This document shows, one piece after another, positions 59,428-64,000 of a stretch of DNA of 64,000 bases. A program made the position numbers and the translations under genes. The first letter of the stretch is position 1. Each line of letters starts with the position of its first letter. The stretch covers positions 62,001-126,000 of the forward strand of contig JBCBYB010000011.1 in the NCBI GenBank assembly GCA_039816045.1. The letters run 5' to 3'. The notes under the pieces are model-generated. The model did no database searches. It was not told the DNA's origin and worked only from the letters and a program-made list of their open reading frames with translations. The DNA comes from Thermohalobaculum sp039816045. Lineage in GTDB: Bacteria; Pseudomonadota; Alphaproteobacteria; Rhodobacterales; Rhodobacteraceae.

Positions 59428-59841
59428 TCAGTTCAAGAACTCGGCATGGGTGCGGGACCGCGTGTCGATGAGATCGAAGCAGCGCTCCGTCGGTCCAGCT
59501 GCATCGGCGCAGGAGAGCACATCGTTCAGCAAGACACGTCCGATGGTTTCGCACGCGATGCCGTCCGCTGCAAAGGCCTTTACCGTCATACGTCCCGCCC
59601 GAAGCGGCGCCATGTCGACGGCCAGCCGGCGCAGGATCACCCCATCCGCGTCGAACATCACAAGATCGAGCACGAGCTGCTGGAAGGCGGTTTCAGTGCC
59701 GTTCTCCAGCACCAGCGACGCCTGACAGGCGCCGTTCTGATCGTCGAACCGGTTCAGCTCGATCCCGAGGCGCGCCTCTTGGGCCTCGGCCCCGAAGGCC
59801 AGGAGCGACAGACTGAGAGCGAAGGTCCGGCTGGTCATCAC
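59428..59841 (-). CDS. Secreted hypothetical protein leading the TonB operon
   Basis: This 137-residue protein has an N-terminal signal (MMTSRTFALSLSLLAFGAEA). The mature part is a beta-rich domain: LGIELNRFDDQNGACQASLV, FQQLVLDLVMFDADGVILRR and RVLLNDVLSCADAAGPTERC with paired cysteines. The pattern of a short periplasmic immunoglobulin-like protein next to exbB is common in Rhodobacterales, from memory. It may assist the TonB motor in the periplasm. No family name is certain. Confidence 0.7.
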   Translation of the reverse strand: MMTSRTFALSLSLLAFGAEAQEARLGIELNRFDDQNGACQASLVLENGTETAFQQLVLDLVMFDADGVILRRLAVDMAPLRAGRMTVKAFAADGIACETIGRVLLNDVLSCADAAGPTERCFDLIDTRSRTHAEFLN

Positions 59842-60126
59842 GATCGAGGTCCCGCTATGGCGTGCCCCCGGGAATGCCAGGACTCAGGGGCCTCAGCCGC
59901 CCCTTGAACCCCGCATCGCCCGCGGCGTCAATTGTCGCCTGCGGGAGCGTCCGGCTGAGGGCGTCAGGCGACCGCTGAGCCCACAGCTGCGACGCCTCCC
60001 TTCAAGGTTGTCGCAGCAGGACGGCATGCCGGTGAGATCCGCGGAGCAAATATCGCTGATATCGCACCAATGTCGCATCGAGATATGCCATGCGGATATC
60101 GCACCTGACGCCCGTCGGGCAGGGGG
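59842..60126. other. Promoter region of the TonB operon
   Basis: This 285-base gap lies upstream of the minus-strand TonB operon. It contains the second ATATCGC repeat copy (60049-60076) and two more related units (agatatgcca, ggatatcgcac) just to its right. No Fur- or Irr-type box was recognised. Confidence 0.5.
60049..60076. repeat. ATATCGC triple direct repeat, copy 2
   Basis: This site matches 26 of 28 bases of the copy at 16648-16675 and lies about 210 bases upstream of the TonB operon start. Two further ATATC-like units follow within 40 bases. Confidence 0.65.
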
Positions 60127-60534
60127 TCAGCGGGTCACCTCGACCGAGCCGCTGACGGTCGTCGAGGTCGCCGGGTGTTTGTGGCTGACCGTCCCCGTCA
60201 CGGTAACCCCGTGGGGCGCCACATAGACCCGCGGTGCGACGTAGACCCGGCGCACGCCGTAAGGATAGGGCGCCCTGTAGACACGCCGCACGCCATAAGG
60301 ATAGGGCGCAACGCCGGTCACACTGTAGCTGCGGGTCACGGTGCCGCCCGCATAGGTGCCGGTGCGCGTGACGCTGCGCGAGCAGGTGCCGCCACCGCAG
60401 CTGCCGGAGCCGGTGACACTGGCCGTTCCACGCGGACCGCTGACGGTGGCGCTGCGCTCCCAGGCATTGGCCTCTGCGGCGAGGCCGAGGGTCAGGACTG
60501 CGAGCAGGCCGGCGACGGGGGAGATCTTGGTCAT
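60127..60534 (-). CDS. Secreted repeat-containing hypothetical protein, 135 aa
   Basis: The ATG at 60534 follows AGAGGAC and opens a signal peptide (MTKISPVAGLLAVLTLGLAA, then EANAWE). The mature part is Ser/Thr/Gly-rich (ATVSGPRGTASVTGSGSCGG, GTCSRSVTRTGTYAGGTVTR) with a tandem APYPYGVRRVY repeat and short VAPRVYVAP repeats, then TGTVSHKHPATSTTVSGSVE. It resembles small periplasmic or surface proteins of low complexity. The function is unknown. Confidence 0.7.
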   Translation of the reverse strand: MTKISPVAGLLAVLTLGLAAEANAWERSATVSGPRGTASVTGSGSCGGGTCSRSVTRTGTYAGGTVTRSYSVTGVAPYPYGVRRVYRAPYPYGVRRVYVAPRVYVAPHGVTVTGTVSHKHPATSTTVSGSVEVTR

Positions 60535-60674
60535 GGGGAGGTCCTCTCTAAAGCGTTCTATGCGTTGCCGAGAGAGGTAAGCGCTTGATGTTGCGTCCCT
60601 ATCGACAGGGCGAAACGCTTCGTATCGGTTGGTCACCTCGGTGTAACAGACTGTCACGGGGCGCGCCTGCGCCC

Positions 60675-61173
60675 TCAGTCGAGGGCGATCTCGATGCGGC
60701 CAAGGGCCCCCGGTGTGCGGATCTCGAACGGCACCCCGGCGGCGCGGCGTTTCTCATAGTCCTTCTTGCCCGCCACATCGATCGGCTCGAGCTCCGCCGT
60801 GAAGTGCAGCGTGTAGCCCCCGGCCGGCCGCGAGCCGAACAGCATCTCCAGCGTCGCGCGCTCCGGGTTGCCGCGGGAGCCGTCGCCGCAGAAGACATAA
60901 TGGTCAGCGGTCTCGCGGGTGAAGAAGTCGGGCTCCACGTTGCGGTCGCTGCCATGGTGCATGAGCTTGAGCAGGTCGACATGCATAGAGCCTCCCGGCG
61001 CCAAATGCCCTTGCAATTCAAGCCCTTCCAGGACCTTATCGCCGCGGGCATCGCCGATGAGCAGCAGGCTGCGGGTCGCGGTCTTGGCAAGCACCACGAT
61101 GCTAGAGAGGTTGGCGATGCTGCTGTCGGTATAGGCGGCGCGGGCATCCTCCGGGGTGGCTTGGCCGAGGCCC
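60675..61173 (-). pseudogene. C-terminal fragment of a metallo-beta-lactamase-fold (ComEC-like) hydrolase
   Basis: In frame from about 61173 the sequence reads AYTDSSIANLSSIVVLAKTA, then TRSLLLIGDARGDKVLEGLE and HVDLLKLMHHGSDRNVEPDF, typical of the second half of ComEC/Rec2-type MBL proteins (SxVxL...GDxxxxxE...LKxxHHGS). The N-terminal half with the HxHxDH metal site is missing because a degenerate IS3 element borders it at 61174. It therefore should be non-functional unless an internal start makes a truncated product. Confidence 0.75.
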
Positions 61174-61240
61174 TGGAGTGGCCCGACTGGAGTGGCCCAC
61201 CCACTGGGATAGGACTATCCCGTTCTGAGGAGGACCAGAG

Positions 61241-61620
61241 GTGGCTAGGAAGCGAGACAAGCCGGAGGCGCTGAGCCCGCGAAAGCCATTGGTTCGAGAG
61301 AGCGGGTGAAGGGTGATGCTGCGCCAGGTCGAGGCGCTGCAGGGCCAGGGAGTGTCCGTGGCGGACGCGGTGCGCCAGATCGGCGTGACGGTCTAGACTT
61401 AAGACCGGTGGCGGCGGCTATAGGGCGGCATGGGCAGAGAGCAGCTGCGGCGGCTGAAGGAATTGGAGACATCGCGGATCATGGGCGCGCAGCGTCAACC
61501 AACGGCTGCGGCGGGCGGTCTCGGACCTGACGCTCGACAAGCTCATCCTGGCGGAAGCGGCACGGGGGCGAGGGCCGTCTCGGAAACGCTCCGGTGGAGC
61601 GTCTCAGGCCGAAACCGGCG
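61241..61620 (+). pseudogene. IS3 OrfA transposase remnant
   Basis: A GTG after AGAGG opens MARKRDKPEALSPRKPLVRE but soon stops. Across frames the OrfA helix-turn-helix is readable: LRQVEALQGQGVSVADAVRQ, DRWRRL, GGMGREQLRRLKELE, then RRAVSDLTLDKLILAEAARG. At least two stops and two frameshifts are present, so it is non-functional. Confidence 0.75.
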
Positions 61621-62470
61621 AAGCCGCTGAGCCCCGCGCGCCGCCCACGCTGTATCGAGAGCGTGCCACAGACGCTTGGCGTGGCGTTCTTTACGTATCT
61701 GAGCGCCGCACTTGGCCCGCACGCGCGGACAGCACCGCTCCACCCAGCGGCAGGTGCCTCGAGGCCGGTCCGATGAGGCCCTCCTCACGGAGGACATCAT
61801 CGCGTTCGCCCGCAAGCACGGGCGCTACGGCTATCCATTGGTCGGTAGGCGTTTGCCCGCAAACGCCGTAAGGCGCATGATCACCGACCTCCCGAACAAC
61901 GCGGGCTGGCCCCCTCTCGGCGATTGCGCAGCAATTCGCCGAGAAGGACTTCGTTCAGGATCGCACCCATGACGGGCGCGTCTTCCGGACGCTGAACATC
62001 ATCGATGAATACGCGAAGGAGGCGCTTATGATCCGCGTCGCTCGCAAACTGAATTCAGTCGACGTGGTCGACGCACTGACTGATCTCTTCATCCTTCGCG
62101 GCCCGCCCGAATACATCAGGTCGGACAACGGGCCCCACACTCCGCGCGCGTCGCTTCGCGACGCGTGGCCGAGAAGGTGCGCGACTGGATTGCAGCCGTC
62201 GGCGCCCAGACCCACACTGCGCGCGCATCGCTTCGCGATGTCATCGAACCATGATCGCCCTGGGAGAACAGTTAGGTCGAGTCGTTCAATGTCAGGCTCC
62301 GCGACGAACTCCTGAACAGTGAGATCTTCTTCTCGCTCCGGGAGGCCCAGATACTGATCGAGCACTGGCGCCGCCACGACAACACCGTCCGGCCACATAG
62401 CGCCCTCGGCTACCGGCCCCCGGCGCCGGAGGCCATCATCCCGGTCGACCACAGACCGGTCATGCACTAA
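61621..62470 (+). pseudogene. IS3 OrfB transposase remnant
   Basis: Pieces of OrfB are readable in different frames: LTEDIIAFARKHGRYGYPLV, RTLNIIDEYAKEALMIRVAR, KLNSVDVVDALTDLFILRGP, PEYIRSDNGP (second catalytic Asp of DDE), and SLREAQILIEHWRRHDNTVR with PPAPEAIIPVDHRPVMH. Parts between 62140 and 62240 are scrambled by short repeats (gcgcgcgtcgcttcgcgacg). It is inactive. Confidence 0.78.
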
Positions 62471-62487
62471 CAATTCAACCGCACCAC

Positions 62488-62850
62488 TCAACGGGGGCAA
62501 GCCAACACCATCAGTGGCAGACGGATGTTGGTGAGTTCGTCGAGCCGCAGCCGGGCCGCCACGATCCCCGGCACATCCGAGACATCCGCCTGAGTGCGCG
62601 GGCGAAACCCTGTCCAGCGGGCGCGGTCCTTGCCATCCGGCCCCCGCAGCGCGCCGTAGAAGGCATCGCCGACCAAATGCGCCGGTTCCTCGCCATAGGG
62701 CGTGATGAGCAAATCGAGCCGCCCGCCCGGATCCGCTGCATACCCCTCCCAGACATCGAGGAGCACCGGACTGCCCTGAAGGTACCGGTTGCGGACGGCG
62801 CTGCCATAGAGCAGCCGCTTCACCACATCGCTGGAAAGCGGCGTTGCCAT
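62488..62850 (-). pseudogene. Truncated hypothetical gene, N-terminal fragment
   Basis: The ATG at 62850 follows AGGTGA. It encodes MATPLSSDVVKRLLYGSAVR and GYAADPGGRLDLLITPYGEE; the last residues, VLACPR and the stop, come from the IS end, so the native C-terminus is lost. The frame is divergent from the patatin gene and 108 bases from it. It may once have been the N-terminal part of the gene now ending at 60675, but the metal-binding half of an MBL protein is not in it, so a deletion must be assumed. No family is recognised. Confidence 0.6.
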
Positions 62851-62958
62851 GAAATCACCTACAAATAATTGTAAGAAGAGTATCACCGAAGGGTCCAGAC
62901 CGAAACTGCGAAGATTTGCAGAACAGACATCCGGACCATCGCCGCCGAGGAGCAAGCC

Positions 62959-64000
62959 ATGACAGACTGGGCCGCATCCGAAGAAAAGGGATTGTTGGAC
63001 ACAGTCGAGCGCTATGACCGCAAGGCGATCGGGCTCAGCCTCTCGGGCGGGGGCTATCGCGCGACGCTGTTCCACACGGGCGTTTTGTTGCGGTTGAACG
63101 AGCTTGGCATCCTGTCGCGAATCGCGCGGATCTCCTCGGTCTCCGGAGGCTCGATCACCGCGGGCGTGCTGGCGATGAACTGGGACCAGCTTGGCCTGAC
63201 GGAACCTGGCAGCGTGGCGAGCGACGAGGCGATGCGCACGGCCCTGGTCGAGCCTGTGTTGCGGGTCACGGGCAAGACCCTCGACGTGCCGGGCATCCTC
63301 GCGGGTTTCATCCCTTGGGTCTCTGCGGGCAATGTGCTGGCGCGGCTCTATGACCGGGTGCTCTTCGGCGGCATGAAGCTCGCCGACATCACCAGCCGTC
63401 CAAAATTCATCTTCAACGCGACGAACCTGCAAACGGGCGGCGTCTTCCGGTTCACCAAGCACTATCTCAGCGACCCGCGCGCGCTCTATTGCGAGGACCA
63501 CGGGGTCAGCATCGCCGAGGCGGTCGCTGCCTCCTCCGCCTTCCCGCCGGTTTTGTCACCGATGCGGCTCGATCTGCGCGGCCGCCCGGTCCAGAAATCG
63601 AAATGGGCCGAGCCACCTTTTGACCAGTGGGAACTGCGCCGGAGGCCCGTGCTGGTCGATGGCGGGGTCTACGACAATCTTGGGCTCGAATCGATCTGGA
63701 AGCATTGCGGTGTGCTGATCGCGAGCTATTCCGGCTTCAACAACGACCCGCGTCCGCACAATTTCAACCTGCTGCACTTCCCGGCGGTGATCGACACCTT
63801 CCTCGCCTCCAGCATCGATTGGCGCGAGCGGCTGTTAATCAATCTGTTCGAGAACCAGCTCTCTGATGGATTGCCGGAGCGGATCGGGACCTATTGGACA
63901 GCAGAGACGACCATCACAGACTATGACCGCCACACGCCTTGGCAGGCGGACGACCCGATCTTCGCCGCGGCCCTGGCCTCGCCGACGCGGCTGCGCGGGC
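62959..64000 (+). CDS. Patatin-like phospholipase (partial, runs off the window)
   Basis: The ATG at 62959 follows GAGGAGC. The 347 visible residues show the patatin oxyanion loop LSLSGGGYRATLFHTGVLLR, the nucleophile in RISSVSGGSITAGVLAMNWD (Ser62 in SVSGG, a variant of Gly-x-Ser-x-Gly), and the Asp of the dyad in PVLVDGGVYDNLGLESIW. FIFNATNLQTGGVFRFTKHY is also typical. It should hydrolyse lipid acyl esters; whether it is a housekeeping enzyme or a defence effector cannot be told. No CBASS-like cyclase is in the window. The stop lies beyond the right edge. Confidence 0.88.
   Translation, partial: MTDWAASEEKGLLDTVERYDRKAIGLSLSGGGYRATLFHTGVLLRLNELGILSRIARISSVSGGSITAGVLAMNWDQLGLTEPGSVASDEAMRTALVEPVLRVTGKTLDVPGILAGFIPWVSAGNVLARLYDRVLFGGMKLADITSRPKFIFNATNLQTGGVFRFTKHYLSDPRALYCEDHGVSIAEAVAASSAFPPVLSPMRLDLRGRPVQKSKWAEPPFDQWELRRRPVLVDGGVYDNLGLESIWKHCGVLIASYSGFNNDPRPHNFNLLHFPAVIDTFLASSIDWRERLLINLFENQLSDGLPERIGTYWTAETTITDYDRHTPWQADDPIFAAALASPTRLRG

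Larger units (their letters stand above)
61174..62504 (+). mobile_element. Degenerate IS3-family (IS407-group) insertion sequence
   Basis: The element is about 1.33 kb. The right end CACTCAACGGGGGCAAGCCA matches the typical end of this group, and the left end has an imperfect counterpart (tggagtggcccgactggagtgg). Both transposase frames are broken by stops and frameshifts. No clear 4-base target duplication is visible. Boundaries are approximate. Confidence 0.75.

Noticed and set aside
62959..64000. CBASS-type defence effector role for the patatin
   Set aside because: No cyclase, sensor or accessory defence genes in the window, and the gene is cut by the window edge.

Overview
The window is chromosomal DNA of a high-GC alphaproteobacterium, most likely a marine roseobacter-type member of the Rhodobacterales. 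The evidence is an imuA-imuB-dnaE2 SOS mutagenesis operon behind a perfect GTTC-N7-GTTC LexA box, two VPLPA-CTERM surface proteins, RTX/DUF4214 type I secretion substrates, a DmdA/GcvT-like methyltransferase and a BhcA-like aminotransferase. No rRNA, tRNA or CRISPR array was seen.

Layout: 1-316 is the start of a secreted repeat protein. 0.8-3.7 kb holds acs and a collagen-like protein. 4.0-5.05 kb is a lysine-rich peptidoglycan-binding coiled-coil protein. 5.1-14.5 kb is a DNA-damage block (uvrA, then imuA-imuB-dnaE2) with LexA boxes and G-quadruplex/inverted-repeat elements. 14.6-16.6 kb has a solute-binding protein and a quinone oxidoreductase. 16.9-19.3 kb has an aspartate/serine-glyoxylate-type aminotransferase and a ketopantoate-reductase-like enzyme. 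19.3-20.8 kb has a universal stress protein and a VPLPA-CTERM protein. 20.9-28.1 kb is a minus-strand operon: GntR regulator, ThDP-dependent acyl-CoA lyase, an unknown 148-aa protein, formyl-CoA transferase, a small membrane protein, a 10-formyl-THF hydrolase-like protein and formate-THF ligase. 28.2-39.8 kb is mostly housekeeping: mutS, ybaN, hemW, ridA, rdgB, rph, hrcA, grpE, a membrane protein and mntR. A low-GC lysine-rich island interrupts the rph-rdgB / ridA-hemW gene order at 33.1-33.96 kb. 40.0-45.5 kb has amidohydrolases, a DMT exporter and a GDSL esterase. 45.6-49.5 kb has a rearranged cryptochrome-like protein, a photolyase and a lone pqqB. 49.5-52.7 kb has two DUF4214 secreted proteins, one an RTX lipase. 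52.8-56.4 kb has RidA, SDR and FAD amine-oxidase genes facing a DmdA/GcvT-like gene. 56.45-59.8 kb has an IsdG-type heme monooxygenase and tonB-exbD-exbD-exbB. 60.1-64 kb is a decaying region with a degenerate IS3 (IS407-group) element between two gene fragments, ending in a partial patatin lipase.

The strongest candidate for an undescribed system is the 20.9-28.1 kb operon. It looks like an oxalate operon (frc plus oxc plus fhs). However, the ThDP enzyme carries the 2-hydroxyacyl-CoA-lyase pattern MGS-LQD in place of the oxalyl-CoA-decarboxylase DYEE motif, and the CoA transferase has Gln where Frc has Trp48. A 10-formyl-THF-dehydrogenase hydrolase domain stands alone next to fhs. Together they could run a formyl-CoA-recycling alpha-cleavage: 2-hydroxy acid plus formyl-CoA gives 2-hydroxyacyl-CoA plus formate, the lyase releases an aldehyde and regenerates formyl-CoA, and formate enters the folate pool. 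This is an inference from sequence patterns and gene order.

Starts were chosen by ribosome binding site and family alignment from memory. No database search was run.
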